Part shown: positions 38,597-47,340 of the stretch, one piece after another
Layout of the letters: each line of letters opens with the position of its first letter
Position numbering within the stretch: position 1 is the first letter of the stretch
Assembly: GCA_003599885.1 (NCBI GenBank)
Contig: QZKW01000082.1
Span: 62,001-126,000, forward strand
Direction of reading: 5' to 3'
DNA: 64,000 nucleotides
Origin: Desulfobacteraceae bacterium
GTDB lineage: Bacteria > Desulfobacterota > Desulfobacteria > Desulfobacterales > Desulfosalsimonadaceae
Position numbers and translations under genes: made by a program
Notes under the pieces: model-generated
The model's database searches: none
What the model was told of the DNA's origin: nothing
The model's input: the letters and a program-made list of their open reading frames with translations, nothing else

Positions 38597-39271
38597 ATGA
38601 AAATCATCAGCATTCTTGGAAGTCCCCGAGGGAAAAAAAGCAATACCGGGCGCCTTCTGGAAGAAGTCCAGAAAGGCGCCCGCCATTGGGGCGCGACCTG
38701 CGAAACCATTCAGCTGAAAGGCGCATCGGTGCTGCCATGCCTGGGGTGCGACAAATGCCATGTGACCGGCTGGTGCGTGCAAAAAGACGAGTTTGAAAGC
38801 ATCAAAGGGAAAATCCTGGCCGCCGACGGCCTCATCCTTGCCAGCCCCAACTATATTTTTAGTGTCAGCGCCCAGCTCAAGGCATTCATGGACCGCTGCT
38901 GCGGGGTGCTTCACTGCATGTCGTTTGAAGGAAAATACGGCGCATCCATCGTCACTTCCGGCGGCGGGGATGAAAAACCCATCACCGACTACATGAACCA
39001 TTTCCTGATCACCACCGGCATTTCGCCCGTGGGCGCGTTGGGCGTGACCATGGGGAATCTGGCGGATGAACAGTTTACCGATGAAATCCGCGGTCAGGCG
39101 TTTGCTTTAGGCGAAGAACTGGTGCTGTCATGGAAAGGCAAAAAACGCAGCAAACGTGTGGATAAGAAAATGGCAGCATTTAAGACCCGCATGGAATGGC
39201 TGATTTCCTACCGCAAGCGGGAATGGCCCTATGAGTATGATTTCTGGCGGACCCGCCGAGGGATGAAGTAA
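38597..39271 (+). CDS. Iron-sulfur flavoprotein / NADPH-dependent FMN reductase
   Basis: 224 residues, flavodoxin fold. GSPRGKKSNTG is the FMN phosphate loop, followed by a Cys motif LPCLGCDKCHVTGWC (compact cluster motif of iron-sulfur flavoproteins) and SPNYIFSVSAQLKAFMDR. Start ATG 38597 with GAGGTG. Common in anaerobes for peroxide/disulfide or xenobiotic reduction; exact electron partner unknown. Confidence 0.87.
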   Translation: MKIISILGSPRGKKSNTGRLLEEVQKGARHWGATCETIQLKGASVLPCLGCDKCHVTGWCVQKDEFESIKGKILAADGLILASPNYIFSVSAQLKAFMDRCCGVLHCMSFEGKYGASIVTSGGGDEKPITDYMNHFLITTGISPVGALGVTMGNLADEQFTDEIRGQAFALGEELVLSWKGKKRSKRVDKKMAAFKTRMEWLISYRKREWPYEYDFWRTRRGMK

Positions 39272-39287
39272 AGGCTCTAATAAACCG

Positions 39288-40112
39288 TCATTCGTCCGCG
39301 CACAGCAAATCCCGCAGCCGTTCGCTTAAAAACATGATAGACTCGATGTCCAGGTGATCTGTGACGGTTTCGTCAAAGGACAGTTTCACCTGGGCCTCAA
39401 AATCCTCCCCATCGTCCCCGTCCCAGAACATCAGCATCACCGGCACCCGCGGAAGGGGCTGAAACCGCATGACCACATTGCTTTCGGGGAAATCCGAACG
39501 CAGGTCTTTGCCGCCGATTTTCAAGGCTGCGGCGGCAAGCGCGTCAGCCCGGCCCCTGAACCGTTCGATCAGCGGTTTTTCAACGTGGTCAATCATGGAT
39601 TTCATCTTGGACACCGTGTTGGGAAATTCCACGAAATTGCGCCATTTGCCGGTGGGCAGCGCCCTGCCTCCCTGGGCCAGATGGTTGTAGATAAATACCT
39701 GTTCCCACCGGGTCAGTTCAGCGCCGGCCGCGTTTGTCACCCGGTCCGCAAAAATAACGATATGCCCTTTAAAATAGGGCAGTTCCAGGCCTGTCCGGCC
39801 GTCTTTTTCAACCAGCCTGCCCCCGATCCGTTCCGGCAGGTCTTCCATTTTCATGGATGCGGATTTTTCCTTTGCCCATTGCAGGGCGTCCCGTGCCATG
39901 TCGCGTTTCAGCCATTTGCCGGTTTTATATTGCGCGTCAAGTTCCTTTTCGCATGCCGCCACCAATTCAGGTGTCAGGTGTGGACAGTTCTTAATGGGAT
40001 GCATTTCCGACACCACCATGCTGGCGAACGCCATGCACGTGGGAAAACCGCAGTCTTTGCAATTGGTTTTGGGAAGAATGTCCCGGTATAGGTCGATGAC
40101 GGAAAGCGCCAT
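39288..40112 (-). CDS. DUF3786 protein with N-terminal 4Fe-4S domain
   Basis: 274 residues. The N-terminal cluster motif NCKDCGFPTCMAFA...KNCP is the Fes domain found in the corrinoid/iron-sulfur protein of acetyl-CoA synthase. The remainder is a DUF3786 domain (about 95-270) rich in acidic residues. It is soluble. Family members are frequent in acetogens, methanogens and sulfate reducers and are suspected of tetrapyrrole/corrinoid or putative cofactor work. Convergent with the flavoprotein at 38597; the promoter lies in 40113-40227, divergent to the cyclase gene. Confidence 0.85.
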   Translation of the reverse strand: MALSVIDLYRDILPKTNCKDCGFPTCMAFASMVVSEMHPIKNCPHLTPELVAACEKELDAQYKTGKWLKRDMARDALQWAKEKSASMKMEDLPERIGGRLVEKDGRTGLELPYFKGHIVIFADRVTNAAGAELTRWEQVFIYNHLAQGGRALPTGKWRNFVEFPNTVSKMKSMIDHVEKPLIERFRGRADALAAAALKIGGKDLRSDFPESNVVMRFQPLPRVPVMLMFWDGDDGEDFEAQVKLSFDETVTDHLDIESIMFLSERLRDLLCADE

Positions 40113-40227
40113 AATCCTCTTCCTTTCATTTTATCGAGCCGGTTTTTGTGAATTTATGTTAAATTAATGACGATTCCCCGGTTTGTCCAAATAAAAAAAC
40201 AGATTATCGTATGCACGAGGAGGTTCC

Positions 40228-40998
40228 ATGGCCCGTCGGATCATTGATTTGTCAAAACCCATCCAGTACTCAACCCAGGACCCGTGGTTCATGCGGGTGA
40301 AAATCAGGCACAAATCTCACCAATTCGGGCATTGGCTGATTCGGGCGTTTGGCCTGCCTGCCCGCCTGTTTCCGGAAAACTTCATCGGCTGGGCGGACGA
40401 CACAATCACCCGGATGGGCGTTCATTCCACTACCCACCTGGACGCGCCCTGGCATTACGGCCCAATGTCCGGCGGGATGCCCGCCAAAACCATTGATGAA
40501 ATTCCCCTGGAATGGTGTTTTTCCGATGGCGTGGTGGTAGACATGACCCACAAGCCCGATCATGATTCCATTACGGTGGCGGAGATCAAGGCAGATCTTG
40601 AAAAAACCGGCGCAAAAATACAGCCTGGAACCATCGTGCTGATTCGTACCGGCAGGGACCGGTATATGGGAACAAAAGATTACTGGCTGAAAGGCACGGG
40701 CATGAGTCCGGAGGCCACGGAATGGCTGATAGACCAGGGCGTTAAGGTGATGGGGATCGACCAGTGGGGATGGGACACGCCCCTCAAGAATCAGATCGCA
40801 CGATCGAAAAAAGAGAATGATTCCGAAGTGTTTTGGGCCGCCCACCGGGTGGGACTTAAGAAAGAATACTGCCATATCGAGCAGCTCGTCAATATGGGGA
40901 GCCTGCCGCCATCGGGCTTTATGGTGTCGGTGCTGCCCCTTAAAATTGTGGGCGGGTCCGCAGCTCCGGCAAGGGTGGTGGCGATTCTGGAGGAATAG
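40228..40998 (+). CDS. Cyclase family protein (kynurenine-formamidase-like metal hydrolase)
   Basis: 256 residues. The metal site motif appears as GVHSTTHLDAPWHY, with DQWGWDTP and the C-terminal SVLPLKIVGGSAAPARVVAI. Start at ATG 40228 with GGAGG. Substrate may be a formamide, lactone or related cyclic compound. Confidence 0.88.
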   Translation: MARRIIDLSKPIQYSTQDPWFMRVKIRHKSHQFGHWLIRAFGLPARLFPENFIGWADDTITRMGVHSTTHLDAPWHYGPMSGGMPAKTIDEIPLEWCFSDGVVVDMTHKPDHDSITVAEIKADLEKTGAKIQPGTIVLIRTGRDRYMGTKDYWLKGTGMSPEATEWLIDQGVKVMGIDQWGWDTPLKNQIARSKKENDSEVFWAAHRVGLKKEYCHIEQLVNMGSLPPSGFMVSVLPLKIVGGSAAPARVVAILEE

Positions 40999-41046
40999 GG
41001 GCAGATTTTTTGTTGATTTTTATAGTTAACGACATGTAATTATTTA

Positions 41047-41649
41047 CTTTTCTTTGGTGGCAAAGAAAAGTAACAAAAGAAAGCCAGCCCGTGCGATGCG
41101 GACAGCTCCCTTCACCCTCGGTTTCCGTGGCGCGGTCAAAAACTCGCTGAATGTTGAGGGGTGCCGGGGCTGGTTGCTCCGGGAATGCCCATCTCAACCG
41201 GCAGATTCATCGGTTTCGGGCCGCTCAGACAGTTTGCCCGCGTTCTCCACAGAAACCATCAGGCTCAGGGCCGCATCGCAATGGGCGAAAAATCCCCATT
41301 GGCGGAAATCCGGATTAGAAACCCCATTTGTTCCAGCGTGTTTGACTCTTTTTTCCGGACGTTGTGAATCTATATCTGACAGTTTTAGCCAGGAAGCAGA
41401 AGCTGCTGAGAATTGGTTGCCCATCGTGCCGCGTCCCTGTCGGGCGGTTTTTTCGTGGAAGAAGGGGGAAACTGTCTGAGCGGCGGTAAAGCATCTCATA
41501 TGATACTTTAACAATTTGAATTTATACATTTTTATACATATATCGATTAGCAAGCGAGTTTTTCCCCCGCCACGAAAAAGCGTCCGGCAGGGAAACAAGC
41601 GGCGCGCGGGCAGGGTTCTTTTGCTACTTTTCTTGACCTTCAAGAAAAG
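41047..41649. repeat. 600-bp element with nested inverted repeats
   Basis: The ends are inverted relative to each other: left CTTTTCTTTGgtggCAAAGA (41047-) continuing AAAGTAACAAAAGAA, right (41601-41649, reversed) CTTTTCTTGaaggtCAAGAA continuing AAGTAGCAAAAGAA, with one mismatch in the shared AAGAAAAGTARCAAAAGAA core. Each end is itself a hairpin. Inside is a second pair of inverted repeats, 41433-41472 against 41558-41592, with CCCTGYCGGRCG and TTTTTCGTGG in common. No transposase inside. It resembles a non-autonomous element or an intergenic repeat family. Confidence 0.7.
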
Positions 41650-41974
41650 CAGGGCGGAAAATGGCCGATGGGGAGTGTTTGGAATCCGGAAAAGGTCGAT
41701 TTTTTTGGAAGTACCGATACGGGATACTGCATAAAGCCCTATTTATCTTAAACCCATTGAAATAAATATGGTTTTTGAATTAAAAGCATGCTACAAGGCG
41801 CATACGTCAATTTTTCTTTTCCGAAAAGGAATCCCGGAATAGGGCAGATATTGGGTGCATGCACTGCTTTTGATTTTTCTGCCGTACTGAAGTCTCGTTC
41901 AACCATGTCCTCAACCGGGGAGGCAGAGGCGTAAAGAGTCCCGTGGATGATTTATGATTCAACAGCCAGGTATG

Positions 41975-42114
41975 TTATCGAGAAACCATATAAATCCCCG
42001 TTCGCGTCGGGATATGCAATTATATATAATAATTTAAGTATATTATGTTATTAAAGGATAAGGGTTTATACCACTATTGATAGTGGCTCGGATATTATCG
42101 AGAAATCACATAAA
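41975..42114. repeat. Paired 20-base direct repeats upstream of an orphan gene
   Basis: TTATCGAGAAACCATATAAA (41975-41994) and TTATCGAGAAATCACATAAA (42095-42114) match at 18 of 20 bases, 120 bases apart. Between them lies the palindrome CCACTAT-TG-ATAGTGG (42071-42086). The second copy is 40 bases before the start of the 42155 gene. Confidence 0.7.
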
Positions 42115-42154
42115 CATAAGTGGGGCTAGAATATAAGAAATACAAAGGAGAACC

Positions 42155-43378
42155 ATGAAGACTTTTGGTGTTGGGTGCTTTCACTTCGGCATTACTGATA
42201 AAATGCCGTCGCCATTCTCAGCAAACGATTACGTGGCGGCAATCCGCGCCACTTTAGGTCAGATCGCGAATATATCTGCGATCGATGTGGACTTTGATTA
42301 TGACGGGGATCCTGATAAGCTCTTTGAGCGTAATAAAGACATCCCCCCCTTTGACGGCACCAACGATTGGTTTCCTTACATATCCTACCTCGACATCTCC
42401 TTTGATGTATATCTGCCATACCGAGTACAAGCCGAATTGATAGAGATGACTGAGGAAAGAGTCTTCACTCAGACAGAGCGATTCCGTGTGCTTATGAGAA
42501 ATAGTTACCACTCACCAGTCGTCTATATTCAATTACTTGATGCAAAAGACACCGATTGTACACCTTCCGATGCTGTTGTATTGCTAAGACGACATTTGAA
42601 GCATGAAATTGAAAGACAGGATGGTAGCTTAAAATTGGAATTCACTGGACCAAGTCCATTTCATGCAGACTTCTTTTTTGAATTGAATAAGGAACTCACA
42701 ACTCCATCCTTCAATCTCTCGTTGGAACGGAAACGAGGCTACGATAAACTGTTGTTCTCAGCCAAAGGAGACGAATATGCCGGAGAGGAACAGGCTCTCG
42801 CCGCTCTGTTTGACGAATTGGATGACGAACTTGCCTTATTCTATTCCCTTATTCGGTCACGAAATGCCTATTACCGTGAATGGATACAAGTCGAGTCGTA
42901 TATGTTCGATGTTACATCATCTGAAACAAAAAAAAACATAACGGCACGCTTCCATAAGGTTTGCACGCACGGAAAGAGACTAGGTGTATTGATTGATGCC
43001 CTGTGTAACTTCCGAGCTTTTGTCCTTTCCGACCGTCAGATTTGTGCGGAAGCTTACCGCACGACCTACACGTCTGAGGGTTTCTTGAAGCCGTATATTG
43101 ATGAAGAATTCAATAATCCTCCAACATTTCCGGTCCAAGAAGTGACAGAACTCGTACGGTTCCGCGAGCAACGTCACAGCAAGTTCTGGGAGTTAACCGC
43201 TGTTCTCGTGTCAGCAGTTCTCGGCGGCCTTGTTGGAAGTATATTGACATTCCTCCTCACACAGACAATAGTTTCAACAAAAGAACACGTTGTCAATCAA
43301 GTCAAAGCACCAATTGAGAGCAAAGCCCAACCAGCTTCTGCTGGCGACATCGCTAACCGCGCCGCGCCAGAGAAGTGA
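42155..43378 (+). CDS. Hypothetical protein with one C-terminal membrane helix
   Basis: 407 residues after a strong AAAGGAG ribosome site. No recognised family. The N-terminal 340 residues look soluble, with FDYDGDPDKLFERNKDIPPF and a long, acidic helical section; one membrane helix lies near 345-370 (LTAVLVSAVLGGLVGSILTF) with a short polar tail. Base composition is clearly AT-richer than neighbours, suggesting transfer. The next frame overlaps its end. Possible roles include a membrane sensor or defence gene, unproven. Confidence 0.7.
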   Translation: MKTFGVGCFHFGITDKMPSPFSANDYVAAIRATLGQIANISAIDVDFDYDGDPDKLFERNKDIPPFDGTNDWFPYISYLDISFDVYLPYRVQAELIEMTEERVFTQTERFRVLMRNSYHSPVVYIQLLDAKDTDCTPSDAVVLLRRHLKHEIERQDGSLKLEFTGPSPFHADFFFELNKELTTPSFNLSLERKRGYDKLLFSAKGDEYAGEEQALAALFDELDDELALFYSLIRSRNAYYREWIQVESYMFDVTSSETKKNITARFHKVCTHGKRLGVLIDALCNFRAFVLSDRQICAEAYRTTYTSEGFLKPYIDEEFNNPPTFPVQEVTELVRFREQRHSKFWELTAVLVSAVLGGLVGSILTFLLTQTIVSTKEHVVNQVKAPIESKAQPASAGDIANRAAPEK

Positions 43379-43781
43379 CGTTATCTCGAAAATATATGAA
43401 CAGAAAATTGAACTATCGATAGGATCAAAATTGGTAATTTTCATATTGAGCTTCCTGTTTATCTATGCGGTCGATATTTTCTTGGTTGGCATTTCTTTCC
43501 AGGTGATCGCCAATAAATACCAATGGAAAATTTCGCCAAAAAAATCGTTAATAATATTATTCTTTGTTTTTGCAATTTATGACAGTTACTTATGGCCATT
43601 GGTACATGCGGCGGATATGACAATTACCATTAGAAATAAGGCAATTGCTTCATTACTTGAAATAACTCCAGGCTACCCAATCATCAACTTTTTCGAGTTG
43701 GGACTATTTGAATTTTTTACTTGGGCTATTCAGGCTGCACTTGCTGGGTTAATCGGACAGAAAATATTGGAAAACAAATAA
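43290..43781 (+). CDS. Hypothetical membrane protein overlapping the preceding gene
   Basis: The frame is open for 163 residues from a TTG at 43290; a good start is lacking before the first membrane helix. Three hydrophobic segments: LVIFILSFLFIYAVDIFLVG, LIILFFVFAIYDSYLW and FFTWAIQAALAGLIGQKI. The frame is +1 relative to the gene at 42155 and overlaps its last 89 bases, so either translational coupling or a frameshifted single gene is possible. AT-rich. No family recognised. Confidence 0.5.
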   Translation: MSIKSKHQLRAKPNQLLLATSLTAPRQRSDVISKIYEQKIELSIGSKLVIFILSFLFIYAVDIFLVGISFQVIANKYQWKISPKKSLIILFFVFAIYDSYLWPLVHAADMTITIRNKAIASLLEITPGYPIINFFELGLFEFFTWAIQAALAGLIGQKILENK

Positions 43782-43789
43782 AAACGAAT

Positions 43790-43877
43790 AGATACAATCG
43801 GGTCAACCTGACCGCGAGGATCTCAGCGGCGCTACGCGGGCAGGGAATTGGCGCGGTCAGGCTACCCGAAGCGTTAG
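43790..43877. other. attC-like long hairpin downstream of the orphan genes
   Basis: CGGGT-caa-CCTGACCGCG (43799-43816) pairs with CGCGGTCAGG-ct-ACCCG (43852-43868) over 15 bp, and is followed by AAGCGTTAGC. The layout (GTCAACC.. arm, GC-rich stem, terminal GCGTTAG) resembles an integron attC site, but the left core box is degenerate (ATACAAT), and no integrase gene is visible. Confidence 0.4.
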
Positions 43878-44002
43878 CATGCCATTCTCACTGCAACTCA
43901 CCACCCTCATGATTCATCTAAATCACAGCAGCAGAACGACAGCGGATTGGCGGGAAGGCCATCAGCGATTCAATAGGCTATTCATCAGAAAGATTGTGGT
44001 AA

Positions 44003-44713
44003 GTGGTAAAAATAAGCGAATTTTTTTCTAAACTATCGCGGTTGATAATCCGGTTCGCGTTCACCTTGTTTTTAATTTCAGTGTCCTCGGTGTTCCTTCT
44101 GAGATTCATTCCACCGGTTACCAGCGCGTTTATGGTTGGCAAATACTGCGGCGGGCTATTCTCTTCAGATGACAGGGCATCCATCAGATACCATTGGGTG
44201 GACTGGAAAAATATTTCCCAGCACATGGCGCTGGCGGCTGTTGCGGCTGAAGATCAGAAATTTCCGGAACATTTTGGATTTGATTTTAAGTCCATGGTTG
44301 AAGCCCTGAAAGAAAGGGAGGATGGCGGAAGCCTGAGGGGCGCCAGCACGATCACCCAGCAGGTGGCCAAGAATCTGTTCCTTTGGAAAGGAAGGAATTT
44401 TATCCGGAAGGGGCTTGAAGCGTACTTTACCGTGTTGATAGAGGTCCTGTGGCCGAAGCGCCGGATTCTGGAAGTCTATCTGAACGTTGCGGAATTCGGT
44501 GATGGCATATACGGCGTGGAAGCAGCTTCAAAAAAGTTCTTTCATAAGCCTCCGTCAAGACTCACAAGAAGAGAATCAGCCCTTTTAGCAGCAGTTCTCC
44601 CTAATCCGATACGGCTCAAGGCGGCGGTGCCATCCGCCTATGTAATACAAAGGGCGCAAAGAATAGAAAGGCAGATGAGAAATCTCGGGTCATCCTATTT
44701 AAAAGGAATTTGA
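44003..44713 (+). CDS. mtgA: Monofunctional peptidoglycan glycosyltransferase
   Basis: 236 residues, GT51 family, polymerising lipid II in the periplasm. One N-terminal membrane anchor (about 12-35), then catalytic motif 1 EDQKFPEHFGFD with the essential Glu, GASTITQQVAKNLFL, RRILEVYLNVAEFG and LLAAVLPNP. Normal length for MtgA, without transpeptidase domain. Starts at a GTG with weak ribosome site. Confidence 0.92.
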   Translation: MVKISEFFSKLSRLIIRFAFTLFLISVSSVFLLRFIPPVTSAFMVGKYCGGLFSSDDRASIRYHWVDWKNISQHMALAAVAAEDQKFPEHFGFDFKSMVEALKEREDGGSLRGASTITQQVAKNLFLWKGRNFIRKGLEAYFTVLIEVLWPKRRILEVYLNVAEFGDGIYGVEAASKKFFHKPPSRLTRRESALLAAVLPNPIRLKAAVPSAYVIQRAQRIERQMRNLGSSYLKGI

Positions 44714-44814
44714 AGCGTGTCAGTTTAATCCCTGGTCGAGCTAAAAAAGCGCGGGCATGAAAAAAATCCGGGAAAAAAATCCAGATGGATGGGGTCGGTC
44801 AGGCTTGCCGTTTG

Positions 44815-44858
44815 CTGAAATGGAATGCGGCAGGCTTGCCCTCCGCATTCCATTTCAG
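44815..44858 (-). terminator. Long hairpin ending the hydrogenase operon
   Basis: Perfect 16-bp stem CTGAAATGGAATGCGG / CCGCATTCCATTTCAG with a 12-base loop, seven bases past the TAA of mvhA. No T-run, so it may be a transcript-stabilising or convergent terminator (mtgA is on the other side). Confidence 0.75.
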
Positions 44859-44864
44859 ATTCAG

Positions 44865-46316
44865 TTAGTTTTTCAGGGTCTGAATAATATTTTCTTTTGA
44901 ATCCATGATGGTTACTTCGATGGCGACACCGCCGTCCAGGCGGTGTGTGGCGCAGGAAATTCATGGGTCGTAGGCGCGCACCGCCATTTCCACCTTATTC
45001 AGTATCCCTTCGTCCGCCACGCCGTTTTTGATTAGGGCCCGTGCCGCCTGATCCACGCTCATGTTGATGGGCCCCAGGTTGTGGGTGGTGCCCACGATCA
45101 TGTTGGCCCGGGTGATGAGGCCGTTTTCGTCTGTTGAGTAATCATGGATAAGGGTGCCGCGCGGGGCTTCCACACATCCGACCCCTCTTCCGGCGCGGGG
45201 CTCCACTTTGGCCCGGACATCGGGATTCGTGATTTCCGGGTCTTCCAGGAGTTCAATGGCATGTTCGCAGGCATAGACTTCCTCGATGAGCCGCGCATAG
45301 TGATAGAGAAGGGTGGCCTGGGCGGGCCGTCCGAACAGGGAGCGGAATTCCTCCAGTTCCGACTGGGCCCGGGGGGTTGCCATTTTGTCGGCCACATTGA
45401 TGCGGGCCAGGGTATTGGACCGGTAGATGCCTTTGGGCTGGTCCAGGTTCAGCGAAAATCCTTCCCCCCAGCTCTTGGCGTAGGGAAATTTGCCGTAAGA
45501 CCAGGGTTCGACGTGCTCTCCGAGATAATCGGTATAGTCCTGGACGTCAAAATCCGTATAGGTTCCGTCGGGTTTCATGAGCCGGATATCACCGTCATAG
45601 AGGTTCAGCGCCCCCTGTTTGTCCACGGTGCCGATAAACCCGGTTTTAATGACCCCCAGTATTTTAATGGTATCGAGATATTTGGGAAACACCTGGGTTT
45701 TGGCAAACTCAATGGTGAACAGGGCGAAATCCAGAATTTCCCGCATGTCTGCGAGCATCCATTTTCTTTCTTCCTCGGTCATGGGTTTGGAAAACCCGCC
45801 GACCACGCCGGCCACCGGATGAATGGCTTTGCCGGCGAATTTTTCAATAATCATCTTGGCCTTCTGGCGCATGGTGACGACTTTTTTGGCTAAGGCAGGA
45901 TTGGCCTTGGCCACGCCGATGACATTGCGCACCGCATAATCCGCATCCGGGCCGATGACAAAGTCGGCTGCTGCCAGAAAAAAGAAATGCAGGAGTTTGT
46001 CCTCAGCCTGGGCGATGGTCTGGACCAGTTCGCGGAGTTTGTGGCCGGTTGGCGGAGGCGTCACGCCAAAACACCGGTCTACGGCCTTGTTGGACGCCAG
46101 GTGATGATGCCAGGGACAGATGCCGCAGATCCGGGTGACGATTCTCGGCAGTTCTTCAGCGGGTTTGCCTTCCACAAATTTTTCAAACCCTCGGATCGAC
46201 TGGAAATGGACCTTGGTGTCCGATACGTTGCCGTCATCATCCAGTTGGATGGCGATGGACGCATGGCCTTCGATCCGGGTGATGGGGGATATGTTGATGA
46301 TTCGCGCTTGGGTCAT
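44865..46316 (-). CDS. mvhA: [NiFeSe] hydrogenase large subunit MvhA, selenoprotein
   Basis: H2-activating subunit of an Mvh-type soluble hydrogenase. N-terminal nickel ligands are C64 and C67 (RICGICPWHHH). After AYDP an in-frame UGA (44961-44963) stands where the first Cys of the second CxxC is expected, and translation continues ISCATHRLDGGVAIEVTIMD to TAA at 44865: a perfect C-terminus with U452, C455, and His458 as the maturation cleavage site. Full length 483 residues. A hairpin at 44926-44946 serves as SECIS. AAGGAG ribosome site. Last gene of the operon. Confidence 0.95.
44926..44946 (-). promoter_or_regulatory. SECIS element of mvhA
   Basis: Starts 14 bases after the UGA: 8-bp stem ACACCGCC/GGCGGTGT with loop TGGAC (minus strand). 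It is inside the coding region, as bacterial SECIS elements are, with a G in the second loop position. Confidence 0.88.
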
Positions 46317-46375
46317 TGGGGATATCTCCTTATTATGTCCGTATTAAATCCGTGCCGATTTGCTTTTGTGCTGGT

Positions 46376-47302
46376 TTATTTCCGTGCGGGACGCAGCAGA
46401 TGATGGGCCCCGGAAAATCTGAGCATGGACTTGGTTTCCGGAAAGCTTCCGATGTCGATGCCGTTGGACGCCAGGGCGTTCAGCATATCGAGCCGCTGAT
46501 TCCCGTCCGGCAGCACCGGGCCGGAACAGCCCCGGCAGGGCACCCGGGCCGAGATACACCGGGGCGTCACCCCGTCCCCTCCGCAACCGGCCCGGGTCAC
46601 GGGCCCCATGCACAACATGCCCTGTTCCAGAATGCACCGCATTTTGTCAAGCGGATCTCCAGGGCTGTTGATATGGGGCGCCTGAAGAAAGCGTCGCAGT
46701 TGTTTCAGATCGCCCTTGCCCTCCCGAATGGTGGGGCAGGTGTCGCAAACGCTTTTATCCCGGAGGTTGGGGGCGCGGCCTTCAAGGAATGCCACCAGAG
46801 CCTCGAATACCTGGTCCGGATGGGGCGGACATCCGGGCAGATGGATATCCACTTTGATTTTTTCATCCAGGGCGTAACACCGGTCAAGCAGGGCAGGCAG
46901 GCCATCCGATGGGCGCTCGGTTGTTTTGTCGGTGGTTTCAGTGGAATAATATCGGTCCAGAATTTCATCATTCGTGTAGGAGTTGGCCAGGGCCGGGATG
47001 CCGCCGTGGGTGGCGCAGGTGCCTAATGCAATAATGGCCTTGCATTTTTTTCGCATTTCCAGGGCCACTTCCAGGTGCTCCGCATTGCGGATGCCGCCGG
47101 AGAGAATGCCCACAGCCGCTACCGGAATAGCAATATGCTTGCCGTCTCCCTTCTGGCCGAGATACTTGTGGTCCATGAGAACCGGAATGTGAACGAATTC
47201 GACCAGTTCCAGAACGGTCAGCAGCCTTTCCCCCATATCCACGATGGCAATTTCACATCCTGAACATGAATTTAACCAATCACTTGCAACTTTTGCCGGC
47301 AT
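46376..47302 (-). CDS. mvhG: Hydrogenase small subunit MvhG
   Basis: 308 residues, iron-sulfur electron relay subunit of the Mvh hydrogenase. Cys ligands for three clusters are in SCSGCEIAI, LGTCATHGG, LPGCPPHPD, and the C-terminal CMGPVTRAGCG...PCRGCSGP. No Tat signal, so the enzyme is cytoplasmic. The start has GAGAGGAAAG upstream. It lies between the FrhB-like gene and mvhA. Confidence 0.95.
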   Translation of the reverse strand: MPAKVASDWLNSCSGCEIAIVDMGERLLTVLELVEFVHIPVLMDHKYLGQKGDGKHIAIPVAAVGILSGGIRNAEHLEVALEMRKKCKAIIALGTCATHGGIPALANSYTNDEILDRYYSTETTDKTTERPSDGLPALLDRCYALDEKIKVDIHLPGCPPHPDQVFEALVAFLEGRAPNLRDKSVCDTCPTIREGKGDLKQLRRFLQAPHINSPGDPLDKMRCILEQGMLCMGPVTRAGCGGDGVTPRCISARVPCRGCSGPVLPDGNQRLDMLNALASNGIDIGSFPETKSMLRFSGAHHLLRPARK

Positions 47303-47340
47303 AAGTCTTTCCTCTCCATATGTTGACAGCCGACAGTCGG

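Larger units (their letters stand above)
41000..42154. other. Long non-coding accessory region
   Basis: About 1.15 kb without a supportable gene. It contains a nested inverted-repeat element (41047-41649), then about 300 bases of featureless DNA, then AT-rich promoter DNA with 20-base direct repeats and a short palindrome before the orphan gene at 42155. Confidence 0.6.

Noticed and set aside
41054-41479. 141-residue open frame in the repeat region
   Set aside because: Made of inverted-repeat DNA, without ribosome site or protein-like motifs, and starts at a TTG inside the terminal hairpin.
44961-46316. MvhA ending at the UGA after AYDP (451 residues)
   Set aside because: The frame continues with ISCATHRLDGG and the maturation cleavage site to a proper stop; the UGA is at a Cys position with a hairpin following.
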